From: Symsagittifera roscoffensis
Taxonomy: Eukaryota; Xenacoelomorpha; Acoela; Convolutidae
Direction: 5' to 3'
Assembly (NCBI RefSeq): GCF_963678635.1
Contig: NC_087063.1
Location: forward strand, 41,928,759-41,992,758
Length of the DNA stretch: 64,000 nucleotides
A program made the translations under genes and the position numbers. The notes under the pieces were generated by a model that saw nothing but the letters and a program-made list of their open reading frames with translations, was not told where the DNA came from and made no database searches. Below are positions 22,873 to 33,773 of this stretch, piece after piece (position 1 is the first letter of the stretch; each line of letters starts with the position of its first letter).

Positions 22873-23016
22873 GTTCGAATGAAACCAGACAAGACACGTA
22901 TCCCAGTATCTCAGCAGGACTATCGCATTGTCAATGAACCCAAATTTATACGGCCATATGGTCTCTGCTTGAAGATGAACAGTGGAAACGAGCGGAGAAG
23001 ATATGAGAACTTTTAA
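22873..23016 (+). CDS. PARP-like gene 1, last exon
   Basis: The acceptor is TAATTTCAAAG at 22872 and the exon enters in phase 0. It continues CVLQ with VRMKPDKTRIPVSQQDYRIV and NEPKFIRPYGLCLKMNSG, ending RRRYENF-stop at 23014-23016. The IRPYGLCLK strand is the last beta strand of the domain; the same sequence pattern occurs in the separate last exon at 41131-40787. A polyadenylation signal follows 37 bases after the stop. Unlike the paralogue, this copy has only a short basic tail and no acidic region. Confidence 0.75.
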   Translation, partial: VRMKPDKTRIPVSQQDYRIVNEPKFIRPYGLCLKMNSGNERRRYENF

Positions 23017-23052
23017 ATGTCGTTAGAAAAAACGAACTCCAGCTACTATTTG

Positions 23053-23058
23053 AATAAA
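23053..23058 (+). promoter_or_regulatory. Polyadenylation signal AATAAA, gene 1
   Basis: A canonical AATAAA 37 bases after the stop codon of the last exon. AATAAA words are common in AT-rich DNA, so position is the main support. Confidence 0.45.
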
Positions 23059-23403
23059 TAACGCAGCTTCATTATAAAATAATTAAATGAAAAACCAGTT
23101 AAAAAATCAATGATAGTAGAACGAATTTGGATTTCAATTGTTATTGAATTTTTCAATCATGAAACAAAGTAGCTTGCTATGAAATTATTCAATTTTTCAT
23201 CACTGTTTTCTCCGAATGATTTCACAGTTTTCACAATTTTCCATATTTTAGTTAAGGTAAGCACTTTTTTCTACAGATTTAGGCAACCATCTGGTTTTAC
23301 ATTAATAATAAAAATTCATAAGGCTTCAATTTTGATTTGGCTTCGTAGAAAACTGGTCAATGAGAATGGATAGAACTACCCGATAACAATCTGGATTGTG
23401 CTC

Positions 23404-23700
23404 GACCCAAGCAAGATATGTTTCGAACGTGCTCTACCGGGAAAAATGTGCTCGAAAGTATAATTCCCGTGTCGAGGTTTGCGATTTAAGTTTCGACCGA
23501 CTCGACCAAAAATGATATGTTTTGACCGACTCGAACCAGGCTTGATTTTTTCGAGCGACTCAACCCAAGTTATCTATATTTCGACTATGTTCGACCGAGG
23601 AAAAACATTTCGACCAACTTCGACCGAGGAAAAATATTTCGACCGAGTTCGACCGAGAAGTTTTTTCGACTATGGATTTTCGGTCGAAACCTAAATCGTT
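23404..23700. repeat. Degenerate minisatellite, TTTCGACCGA words
   Basis: About nine diverged copies of a ~30-35-base word built on TTCGACCGA(C/G)TTCGACC with GGAAAAA spacers. No fixed period; non-coding. Confidence 0.6.
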
Positions 23701-24350
23701 AACCTCGATTCGGGTTAACTATCCCTATGTAGAAATAGTTGATCCCATTTTTAAATCATGATCCGAGTACTACTTATGTATAACTAATTATCTCTATGTG
23801 TAACTAAGTATCCCTACGTATAACTAATGATTCCTATGTTTAACTGAAGATCTACAAGTATAGCGCAGATTCCCTGTGTTTCTCTAATGATCCCGAATTA
23901 TAACTAAGGATCACTATGTGTAACCAATTATATTTTTGTATTAGCGAATCGTGAAAGATGATCGTTATGTATAAGCAATGATCACTTCTATATTTAATGA
24001 TCCCCTAGGATAACCAATAATCACGATGTATGATATCGCTAATGTATCCCTATTAATGTCTTTGCATAACTAATGATTTTTATATATAAATATTTATCCT
24101 TACAAATAATTGATTATTTAATCACAATGTAAAACTGATGATCTCTCAGTATAACCTAAGTTCCATAAGATCCGAAACTTTAGCGATTGATCCTTATATG
24201 GAACTAATCATCCCTATGTATTACTAATGATCGTGATTTAAAAGCAATGACAACTTTGTATTACTAGTTATTCATCTGTAATCCCTTACAATGCCTCTGT
24301 GAAAGTTGTATATGCATGTACATCTATTCCTGTGAATACCTATGTTCCTA
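23701..24350. repeat. Degenerate minisatellite, TAACTAATGATCCCTATGTA words
   Basis: Roughly 25-30 imperfect copies of a ~22-base unit (TATAACTAATGATCCCTATG) fill about 650 bp. Each unit varies in length and sequence, so the array is old. The unit is unlike that of the adjacent TTCGACCGA array. Confidence 0.75.
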
Positions 24351-24820
24351 TAGATAACTACTGAATTTTATGAAAGCCAAAAAATTTTTATATAGGAAAT
24401 TAATAATATAGGATCCCGTACTGCAGCTTATTTTTGCCAATGAGGTAGATCGGTTTCGAGTAGCTGGTTGTATATTTCGGGTAGATTCAACGCGGGGGGG
24501 GGCGAAGTTTCAGCGCGGGGGAATTAACATAGGCTATAGTGTTCCCGGTCCTCACACTTTGTAATAACATTGGGAAAAGATTTCCCAATGAATAAAAATA
24601 GGTTTTAGGTTTCAAAAATTCAGAAGGTAAAATGGTGAGTTTCGAGAAAAATTTTTGGCGCCCAATTTTGCCGATACAGCATTGTTTCAAATTCTAGTAG
24701 ATTGTTAGTAAAAAACATAGATTGTTAACCCAAACGCAGCGCGCAGCGTTTAAAAATTACAGAAAAAAAGTAAAAGTTTACAGCATCGTAAATAATTTTG
24801 ATACAAAATCTGTTACAAAC
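24351..24820. other. No recognised feature
   Basis: AT-rich DNA with one GCGGGGGGGGGCG run at about 24491. No gene recognised. Confidence 0.35.
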
Positions 24821-25650
24821 TTAGTGGTTTAGTATAATTTCATCAGTTTCAACTTCCCGTTTAGAGTAAAAATAGCTCTGTTCTTTTTTAGTTTGTTCAT
24901 TAATTGCACCTGCATGTTTGATCGTTCTAAATCCTTTATAAGTTGAAGTCAAAATCACTGCTTTGTCTAGTACGTGTCGATACTTTGCGATCGGTCCAAC
25001 TAGGGAGTCTTCTAATGCATGTTTCAGGAACAAAACTTCCTGAGCCAAGGCCGATAGAGCCATTTTGTATATTTCATTTTTCGATAAAATTTTTGACGTA
25101 TCTTTCTTGAGAAAGTATTACACGTTTTTCACCAACGTGAGTTTTTATTCCCAAGAACCATTCGGGAACGCCTTCATCTTCAATACGAATCCTCTTACCA
25201 AGATTGGCAATCAGCTCTGGTACTAAAATTTCATCAACATCAAAATAATCATGTTATCAACATACACAGCAATGAATCTCATTTTCTTAGGATGATAAAA
25301 TAAACAAGTGTCTACAGAGCTACTTAAGTATCCAAGTTCCAATAAAACCGTAAACACATGTATTGAGCTTGCATACATCACGTTCACCAGACTCAAAAAC
25401 ACAAGGTTGCTCAGTGAAAATTTTATCTTGTAAAGTAGAATTCAAAAAAGCTGTTTTGACATCAATTTGCTGCATTTTAAAACCATGTGGTGCTGCAATG
25501 GCTCATAATGAGCGATTAACCGTCATACTAATAGTAGGTAAAAAAGTATCAGGATAGTTTTGTCCATAAATTTGACTAAATACCTTAGCCACGTAACGTG
25601 CCTTGTATCATTCAATTGAACCATCGCTTTTACGCGTTTTAGTTTTAGCA
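24821..25650 (-). pseudogene. Ty1/copia pol remnant (RT and RNase H ends)
   Basis: On the - strand the reverse transcriptase begins at about 25640 with KTKTRKSDGSIE, then ARYVAKVFSQIYGQNYPDTF, QIDVKTAFLNSTLQDKIFTE and CVYGF, which is the copia RT start. Its catalytic motif reads FIAVYVDNMIIL at about 25270, YVDN in place of YVDD. Frames break several times. It then continues VPEWFLGIKTHVGEKRVIL and SQERYVKNF. Directly after, 25063-24821 reads MALSALAQEVLFLKHALEDS and a TIKH ... RE(V)E ending, the copia RNase H. The middle of RNase H is deleted, joining RT to its end. No integrase, gag or LTR was found. It is inactive. Confidence 0.85.
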
Positions 25651-26150
25651 AGTTTTAAGTTTTTGATTTTCTTTCGATCCTTCTTCCTATTTCTTCCCTG
25701 GATTGGATTTTTGTCGTGATGTTGTCAATCATGACCCCCATCTTCGTGACCGCCGTACGCTTTTGCCCGCTCTTCCGAGATTTAATTGTTTCGCCGCTAT
25801 CGTTCGAGTCCTAGCTGCTATAGGACACAAGTCGCTGTCTCCTTTCTCGTTTCTTTGTCGCCGTTTTGGTATCGTCCTCCTTTGTTGCCCCCGTTTCGCT
25901 TCATTCTCTTCACTCTCCGCCACTGCGTTATCCTTCGGCTCCGACTCCACTATATCCGTTGGCAGTTGTAAAGCCATTTGCGTTGCTGATACTCATTTTC
26001 GTTTTCTTTATTGCTAGCTCCTACTGCTTAGTTATTTATGGAATAGGCGGCTCAGAAAGATTTGCAGGGACCTTTTGGGCTGGTTTCTTGGACAATGCCA
26101 CCGTTGATTTCCTAAGAAAAGCGCCATTGTTTAGAGTAATTCTGTGATTG
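25651..26150. other. GC-richer DNA between copia and gypsy remnants
   Basis: Less AT-rich than average with open frames on both strands. Given its position it may hold the gypsy 3' LTR or the copia RT lead-in. I could not find a matching second LTR near 30910-31080, so it is left unassigned. Confidence 0.3.
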
Positions 26151-26152
26151 CT

Positions 26153-26490
26153 TTATGATTTCACTTTAGAACTTATTTTCCTAAACCTTTGGAGATTCCA
26201 ATCTCCCGTGTGCTGGTAAATTTGGCCTGACGGGCCTGGTGTTAGATCCACTGTGTCCGATCTTTGACTTTGAGGTTCGTCCTGTTGATCCAACTGTTGC
26301 TCTTCGGTCAGTTTTCTTGGATGGTTTCTACTTTTGATGTGATAGATCAGATCCGACCGAACACCCCAGTTTGTCTCTGCCGGCTGTGGAAGGCCCTGCA
26401 CCGTGGGATCGTTGAAATCTAAATATGAAGACTTTTTTTTCAGTTATTTCGACCAGTTCAAAAGCTGAAGTGAAGGTTTTTTTGTGAGAT
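26153..26490 (-). pseudogene. gypsy integrase C-terminal tail
   Basis: The frame GLPQPAETNWGVRSDLIYHI then KSRNHPRKLTEEQQLDQQDE, SDTVDLTPGPSGQ follows the integrase core. It resembles the proline- and glutamine-rich tail that ends gypsy Pol proteins. It is separated from the core by a short frameshifted stretch. Confidence 0.6.
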
Positions 26491-26494
26491 TTCT

Positions 26495-27325
26495 TCAGAC
26501 AGTATTTGCTTCCCTCTCATGGTGAGCTTCAAATGGTGTTAGTTTAGTTGTTGCTTTTACCGAAAACCGAAGCGCCCCAAATGCTCGTTCCAACATATTT
26601 CTCAATGCCTTCGGATTTTCATCCTTCGCGTACGTGAGAATCGAGTTTTTCAAGCTTCCTATTGTTCTCTCCACACATCCCGTAGCGCGATGATCATTTA
26701 CAGGCAATTTTATGATTTCAATTCACTCCGTTTTACAAAATCGTTCATTATCATCAGACATGAAATTTGTTACCTGATCTATAATAATCCTTCGGGGCAC
26801 ACCGTGGGTCACAATATAAGTTTGCAGAAATTTAAATATTTTATCAGATTTGTTATTCGCACAGACTCATTTATTTTCTTGACTCATTTAGATAGTTATT
26901 GGGACCCCAAAAATCAAATAGTAACGCTTCGTTAGGTTCTTTAGGTTCTAAAATTTGTCGCATATTCTGTTTTGATATTAAGTTTTTGAGGTTCTTACAC
27001 GACTATGTACACTCTGTACAATTGTCAGCCATAGAAGCTACGGAATGGTAGATATAGGGGTACCAATCGTCCTCGACGGCCTGGAATATGTTTGATTATG
27101 ATGGTAGTAATGATTGCAATTGTTGATAGATGTGGTAAGAGAGTTTGGAATTATAAGTTTGTCGTCCATCCATATAACATTCTCACGTACATACAGGTCG
27201 TTTGTGAATTGTGCATAATAACGATTCATAGCATAAGTCTTGGCAGGAATGTTCGGGTCCCTTTTTTTTATCATCTCTCGTATAGCACTAAGTTGTGGAT
27301 CGGTTTGGTAATTAGATTCAATCAA
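26495..27325 (-). pseudogene. gypsy integrase, frameshifted
   Basis: N-terminal linker text (TDPQLSAIREMIKKRDPN, DKLIIPNSLT) lies at 27325-27038. Core residues follow: RIIIDQVTNFMSDDNERFC near 26790 carries the second catalytic Asp, and NDHRATGCVERTIGSLKNSI at about 26700 carries the catalytic Glu. The core ends TPFEAHHEREANT. Integrase joins element cDNA to host DNA in the nucleus. Multiple stops between 27040 and 26710 show decay. The zinc-binding HHCC region is degraded. Confidence 0.85.
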
Positions 27326-27725
27326 AAAATTACGTTAACGAGGTAAGTTTACTAACTACTTTGCATTCCCGCGGCACAAAGTTATTAGGGTCAACCGGTG
27401 GAATAGTTTCACCGGCGAACGCCGAAGTTAACGAAAGGACTGTGGTTGTTTTTATCGATCTAGATTCTTTAATTATTGATTTTAAATTTGCTGTTGTCGA
27501 TCCGGGTGTTTCTTCTATTTCTTAGCTACTACTGTGTAAGCCAGGGTGATGTTTCAAAAATCGTTCTAACTTTCAAAAACTTCCATCCGTGGTTTTTCCA
27601 ATGACGTGATTCGAATTTTTACAACTTGATTTCAAATTGATAATAGCCTCAACTAAATTTTCATCCAATTTAGTTCACCGTCGGAGTTTTCCACGTCTTC
27701 GTTTCCCATTGGCTAAATTGTTCTC

Positions 27726-28330
27726 CTATGACACGACGCCCTCTATTGGCGAATTGTTTGACAAACTTTTGCATAACGCATGCGTTTTAGTTAATAGCTT
27801 TTGATGTTTAGTAAATACCGGTCCCACGGCGGAATTCTTTTGATCATATCCCAAGGCGCTACATTTTAATCTAATTTTGGCTACTGAAAATATACTATCA
27901 TACGCGCTGACCAATACCGCGGCGCCATTTGACTTACGAGTTAAATAATCCGCCAAACCAATTTTTGACCCTAGCTTATGCTGTATTTCAAAATCAGAAA
28001 GGATCAACCGATCTAACCATCTTGCAAGCCGGCTGACCATTATCTTGTTTTTCTTATTGTTCCCGTTCAAAAGAGAGAGCAGTGCTTTATGATCTGTGAT
28101 CACGTAGAATTTTCTGTCCAACACATAATTACGAAAACAATCTGCCCCCAGACCACCACTAACATTTCAAGTTCGTTTGTCGAACATTTCTTTTCAGCCT
28201 CATTTAAGAACCTTGAAGCAAACAAAATGGGTCTCCACCTTCGGGGCCTAATGGCTCCAACACCGCTCCCAATCCATTGTGACTTGCATCACAAACAATG
28301 CGGATATCCCGATGCACACCAAATTTGTGT
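27726..28330 (-). pseudogene. gypsy RNase H domain
   Basis: It starts RIVCDASHNGLGAVLEP (first catalytic Asp) at about 28320, breaks frame, and resumes VLDRKFYVITDHKALLSLL with the conserved TDHKAL. It then reads MVSRLARWLDRLILSDFEIQ and KIGLADYLTR, where LADYL holds the last acidic residue. RNase H removes the RNA strand during cDNA synthesis. At least one frameshift separates the two halves near 28125-28200. Confidence 0.88.
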
Positions 28331-28479
28331 AGCTCGACAATGTTGGCCACTTGCAGTTTCAAATTTTCAAATACCAATTGGCATTCGTTTGTCCTTATAA
28401 AATCGTTTTTTCGACTGAGTAAGAGAAGTAGTGGCACGGATCTTTCAGCCAGCGGTGATAGATATTTATGTAAGCTATG

Positions 28480-29330
28480 GATTGGACCCATAAAAGACTT
28501 TAGCTATGACAACGTCCGCGAGGTTTTAGAGTTTTTATTGGTTCGGTTTTCCGCACCAACGATGTAATTCCCGTCGGTGTAATTTTGTGCCCAAGCCACT
28601 CGCAATCTTTTTGCGCGAAATTGCATTGTGTTAATTTTAGTGACATGTTCTCCTCGTCTAGTTTTCGCAAAATCTTTTCAACAGTGTAGATATGATCGTT
28701 CGCCGAACCTTTTCTGACCACTAGAATGTCATCGATGAACGCGTGATCCTGAGGAAACTCCAAAAGAATACTATCCATTGTTCATTGAAAATCCGGTGGC
28801 ATCGTTGTAAGGGCGTAAAAAACGGTTTTAAAACGGTATGTACTGCCGATTTTACCCCGATAAATGAAAAATTACACTGAACGGTCGTATTCGCACTTAA
28901 AGGAAGTTGCCCATACGCGTACATCAAATCCATTGTCGAAAAGAAAATCTCCGGTTTTCGTTTACTTATAGTTTGTCCGACGGTATCCATTAATTCTTAA
29001 TTCTTATTTTTTTTGCGTTTGGTATTTGTATTTATGGACCTATTTGTTCAGTTCCCTAGAATCCAATGCTAATTCAACTGGTCGATCTTTCCTCACTGTA
29101 AAAACGATTGGCGAAACTAAATATTTATCCGAACATTCGTTCAAATTTTCATTATGACCCTGTTCTAGCAACTTTGCAATCTCCTTATCCACTTTTTCTT
29201 GGATCGGAAGCCGTCGTCCTTTTGTTGCAACGGGTTTAATTTTTCTTAGAAAAATTCGCCTGCATTTTGTGTTTCTTGTTTTTCCCTACTGGGTTAAAAA
29301 AAAGGTTTGCAAACTGCCTACTGAAATGTT
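28480..29330 (-). pseudogene. gypsy reverse transcriptase
   Basis: The N-terminal part reads FTVRKDRPVELALDSRELNK around 29090-29050. Motif A (TMDLMYAYGQLPLS) is near 28920, with the catalytic Asp present. After frameshifts, FKTVFYALTTMPPDFQ is followed by an in-frame TGA. The catalytic centre reads AFIDDILVV at about 28740-28714, FIDD where YVDD or FIDD is usual for gypsy. KDCEWLGHKITPTGI is the thumb boundary. The domain order is intact but the frame is broken several times. Confidence 0.9.
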
Positions 29331-29399
29331 CCTGCCTTGGGCTTAATTGTGTTCACAGGTCGTCAGTCGCGTCTTGATCAATCGCCATCACCGTGGTTC

Positions 29400-29930
29400 A
29401 GGTTATTGTTGAATTAGCTTCAGTCCCAGCTGGTCCATTAGGTCTCGTCCAATTATCTATGGTCTGTTTCCTCCTATCACTTGTATCCTTGCAGTGGTTT
29501 TCCATCCATTTGATTCCAGTTGTACATTCATAGCTCCAACCATCTTCAGTGGGTTATCACCATACTCGCGATACTCCGATTCCTCTGCTGTTAAACTTTC
29601 CAATTTGACGTTTTGTGCACCCAGGGTGCTTCTTAGCTCGCCCACCGTAAAGATTGAGATAGAAGTTCCGCTGTCTATCCACACTCGCGTAGCCCTTCCG
29701 TTAATCTTCACTGATAATTGCGCTATCGCCACCTTGAGCTTGAGCTCTGTAGCCTTCTTGGAGCGGTTTGCCATTACTACATAATCGCCCGAACTGTCCG
29801 AATCCCAAGAGCGCGGTTGGGCTGGCACCTTTGGTTGATCCACCCAGCCAACCGAACTTCCGTGTTCCAGTGATTTATTCTCAGCTGCGTCGGTGTATTC
29901 CAAAAGTTCTCCGTCTTGATCCTCAATCAT
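29400..29930 (-). pseudogene. gypsy aspartic protease with in-frame stop
   Basis: The frame contains WIDSGTSISIF, the D-S/T-G active site of retroviral-type proteases that work as dimers and cut Gag-Pol. It reads on to RIQVIGGNRP, then an in-frame TAG at 29457-29459, then IIGRDLMDQLGLKLI, the conserved second hydrophobic-Gly motif. Apart from that stop the domain is in one frame, so it was broken recently compared with RT. Confidence 0.88.
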
Positions 29931-29934
29931 GTGT

Positions 29935-30907
29935 ACTCATACTCTTCCACGGCTAGGTGTATGCTCGCTTATGCACGTTCTTTCATAGTGTCCAACTTTC
30001 CTGCAAGGATTATCCGTAACATTCTGTGCTGGGCATTTACTCATGTGGTCTGGAGTAAATCCCAGTTGGTCGCAATTGTAGCATTTCATACTCGATCCTT
30101 TAAATCCTCCTCCTCTTGCAAACCCGCATCCCGTATACGATCATTTTCCTCGTTGACGTGAGTTTCTATATCCCCCTCGGATAATTCCGACCGGTTCCTG
30201 ATTGACCTGGATGCCACCTCCCGATTCGACAATATTCCTCCTCCGGACGTTGTAGAGACATAAAACTTTGCATATTTATCGCCTCGCTCGAATGACAAAG
30301 CTATTTTATAGACTTCTTCTGGAGTCTTCGTTGATCGACAGAGTTCATTCTGTGCTTCTCGATTGTTCAGATTGACTATGAAAACATATCGCAATATTCG
30401 ATCCTCCAGTGTGCCAAATTTGCACCTTGACGCCAATCCGCTAATTGCCGGGTGGAATTATTCGAGTGACTTGTTGATTTGTTGTTTACGTGATAGAAGC
30501 TGAGAAGTTTCGTCTGTCAGGTTTTCTTCCTTTTTAAATTCCGCCTCCAATGCATACACTACCCGAGGATAGCGCGTTTCCCCAAGATCCAGATGTGGCC
30601 GTCGTTTATGGAACTCTTCCTGTCCTTTCTCCCCCAGGCACAGGTATAGCTTGGAGGTTAATGTTTGCTCACAGGTCATTCGGTTCTTGCCATCCGCCTC
30701 CTCTGCCTATGCTGTTATCTGAGTTTGCGTCAGTGAAGCATCAAAGTAAAATTTCTTCGTGTTGAATCCGTGTTTGGCCACCATTCTCCATTGGAAACGT
30801 GTGTACCAAAATTCCCAAAGCATCGGCGGCTCACTGTAAATAGTTGGCCAGAATCCGTTTATTCCCAATGGTTTCTTCCCCCTACTTGGACGTTTTGGCT
30901 GCGCCAT
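29935..30907 (-). pseudogene. gypsy gag, three frames
   Basis: It starts MAQPKRPSRGKKPLGINGFW at 30907. Frame changes occur near 30700 and 30445. The central part reads SKLYLCLGEKGQEEFHKRRP, and the capsid C-terminal part RYVFIVNLNNREAQNELCRS. A CCHC-like region follows (KCYNCDQLGF ... HMSKC and CRKVGHYERTC near 30085-29960), but the first knuckle has F at the His position and the second has lost its first Cys. Gag packages the element RNA. Confidence 0.85.
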
Positions 30908-30910
30908 GTA

Positions 30911-32254
30911 AAATATCGACAGTCAATTGCGAATTCAATTGAATAGGTTAACTAACTTAACCTTGCAAAGTATAGTAAAAGAGTGAGTACTAGAGGTTAC
31001 ACCGAAGGTGACAGACACACCGTTGGCTGGTACCTGCAGGTATTTAATTAGCACAGATAGAGAGACAGATGATTGACATTTGAGCTACTAAATGATGACG
31101 AATTGAAACGGATTGAAATAGCACCTAAAGACCTATGTAATTTTTTCGTGAATTGCCATCTCAAAAAACTATTTCTTTACGTTTTCTTAAAAATATTCTC
31201 GTCGTCCTTTTTCTGTTCCACAAACGGACTTCATAATGCCAATCTAGCAATAAGCAGTTTATCTATTTTCCAATGTTAAAAGAAAGGCAAACACCTCTAT
31301 CGAACAGCAAAATGATAAAAGTTAGGAAAAACGTGATCGAATTCTAGTTTCGAAAATGGAATTGAATAATCAGATTTCCCAGCGGAACAAAACTTTTACC
31401 TCCTGATCCATTTTTCTCAACTTGGGTTAATTTTATCAAAAATTTCGAAGGTAGGGATTTCTCAGAAAACAAGTCATTTTCTTTTCTGTTTCTATGCGTT
31501 AATTGCTAATTTCTCTTTTTCAGTTGGCTATGTTATACGGTTAAGAGCCACTAAACTTATAAAAGTCTTAGTGGTTTTTTGTTTGCTTGCTTTTTTTCCA
31601 GGAAAAACATTAAAATGCTCTAATAACTAAAGATGTGCATTCATACACTATAACGCAAAAATAAAAGCAATTTGGTCAATATGCATTTTTTCAGTTCAAT
31701 TAAAATTCATCTGCTAAAAGTTAGGTACATGTGCTTTCAAAAGAGGACCCTGGAAATGGTGCAAAAAAACGTGAACGAGTTCTAGATTCAAAAGTGGTTT
31801 TCAGATTTTTTTAATCCAATTTTCTCCAGTATCGAACAAGAAAAACGTGATTGACTCTAGTTTTGAACGTCGATTTTAATTTTTTTTGACAGCGTGAGAA
31901 AAAACTTACATACATTTTGTGTTGAAATTTTTTGAAATTTTTTAAAAAAAATTGAAGGTTACCCTTCAGCAGTTATTATGTAACATAAGGACAAAAACCG
32001 GAAGGGCTTTCGCGATATCGTTTTGATCATAAATAAGAGTAATGAATGTAGTGAGTACTCTTATATAAATTGGTCTTGGTAATATTTCTTTTGTTTTTGT
32101 TTTTAGGAAAAAAGTCTCTAATCACTACAGATGTGCTTTCATACACAATGATGCATTTATGAATGCACATAGGTGTATCTGCCTTTTTGTATAAGCACAT
32201 TTTTCAGAACATTTCTAAACAGCCAATGCTAAGGATTTTAACACAGATTATAAT
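30911..32254. other. No recognised feature
   Basis: Flank of the gypsy element and then AT-rich DNA. The expected gypsy 5' LTR should start here, but no second copy was found to define it. Confidence 0.35.
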
Positions 32255-32255
32255 T

Positions 32256-32745
32256 GTTCCGACTTTCGTAAGGAAAGCAACGGAATATTTGTGATCGGGG
32301 TGGCTTTTTTCTCTTCTGGCCATTTTTGACGGGATTTTTTAAAAATCATTCAAAAGTTTTTTATTGTCTTTAGTTTGAAACTGGAAACATATTTCACCTT
32401 TGACCGTTTTTTGCAGAGTTCTGGAGTTCAAAAATTGCCCTTTTGGCCAATTGACGCGCGATATAGTTCGCGCTATTTTTACGTAAGCGGAGATTCAATC
32501 CGTCGTAGAAATTGCTCTAAATTGGTTGAAGCAAGCTTATTTGCCAAAATTGATTTGTTACTCGGAGCAAAATCTATCTTTTTGTACTTAAATTGAGTGT
32601 GGGGTATGATTTTACAAAAACAACTCATTTTTGGAAAAACCTTAACTTTTTTTTCTTACTTTTAATTTTTTCACGTGTTTATTGGTCTAGAGATCTTAAA
32701 AAGCAGTCAGATCAATCTGGGATTCGCCCTGAAACTAGCAGTCTT
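32256..32745 (+). mobile_element. Helentron-like element, near-complete copy
   Basis: It has the GTTCCGACTTTCG start, GCGCGATATAGTTCGCGC central hairpin, TTGGTTGAAGCAAGCTTATT, and a decayed 3' hairpin (CTGGGATTCGCCCTG) before AACTAGCAGTCTTG. It is flanked by T on both sides. More diverged than the 13.7-15.4 kb array. Confidence 0.75.
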
Positions 32746-33159
32746 GTTTCTTTTCACTTTTGTTAGATGCGAGCTTAATCTACAAAAACAGCTCATATGA
32801 CAATTAGTTATTGAAATAATTTGCTAAAAATACCCTACTTTGCTACAAAAATATCTGAACCCCAGGCAGTTTTTTTAGTGAGTCAAAAGCATCAAAATGA
32901 TCCAAAATTTGCGACAGTTTTGCTAGAAATTAGTTTGCAAAATGCAGCGCGCATGTCTTTCGGACCAGAATACATTTGATTACTGTGCACCATCACTACC
33001 AATGAATGTTGACGGCCATGTATCATTGATAAAAATAAACGCCACTACCTCCCATCTCCCAACTGTTCAGTCAATTTCTTCGAAAGTCGGAACGAAAAAA
33101 TATAAAAATATAAATATAGATGTCTTGCAGATAAATGTTGAGATCCGTTTAACTGTTGA

Positions 33160-33478
33160 TTTTTGACAGAAATTTTATAATTCACTCAAAAAGTATTGCT
33201 GTTTTCAGCTCAAAATTGAAAATATATTTCACCTGTGACCATTTTTCGTAAAGCTACTGGGGTAACTAAAAAACGCAATTTTGGCCTATTTGGGACAATT
33301 AACGCGCGATATATTTCGCGCTAATAATGCGTAAGCGCAGATTTAGTCCGTCATAGAAATCGTTCCAAATTGGTTGAAGGAAGCTTATTTGCCATAATTG
33401 ATTTGTTAATAGGAGCAAATTTTATCATTTTGTTCTTAGTATGGTGAGTGGGGGATGATTTTCACAAAAATGCGACAT
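33160..33478 (+). mobile_element. Helentron-like internal fragment
   Basis: This carries only the middle of the element, from the TTTTTGACAGAA phrase through the GCGCGATATATTTCGCGC hairpin to GATTTTCACAAAAATG. A GAAAGTCGGAAC word at 33079 may be a displaced terminus. Confidence 0.65.
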
Positions 33479-33773
33479 ATACGGCGTGCGTCACTTAAGA
33501 ATTTTTGTAGACTCAAAAATATACTCAGTTTTTTATATTCAGTTTTTCCCAGTAGCGTTATTGATCATATTTTTGATTGTGTATGCGAAGTGCAACTTCG
33601 CCTCTGTCCACAAGCTTATTTGGTGCTCATTTTAAGCCCTGTAAAACTACTCGCTACGCCTTAAAATTGATGCAACAAAGTAAAAAAAAATGTGTGATGA
33701 GAGAATGAGACCGTTTAGTGAGACTATTTTTGAGAAGACCTTTAATGAGACTGTTTGCATCAAATTAAATTAA

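Larger units (their letters stand above)
26153..30910 (-). mobile_element. Decayed near-full-length Ty3/gypsy retrotransposon
   Basis: Read on the - strand the order is gag (30907), CCHC region (~30085-29960), aspartic protease (29930-29405), RT (~29330-28500), RNase H (~28330-27726), integrase (27325-26495) and a C-terminal tail to 26153. PR-RT-RH-IN is the Ty3/gypsy order. Several frameshifts and in-frame stops make it inactive. No env-like frame is present. Paired LTRs were not found, so the termini are uncertain. Confidence 0.9.

Noticed and set aside
23094-23373. 64-codon + frame after gene 1 as a further exon
   Set aside because: It follows the stop and polyadenylation signal and has no recognisable domain or phase-consistent splice site.
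25981-31080. Paired LTRs for the gypsy element
   Set aside because: I compared the flanks at about 25.98-26.15 kb and 30.91-31.08 kb and saw no convincing direct repeat, so no LTR is annotated.
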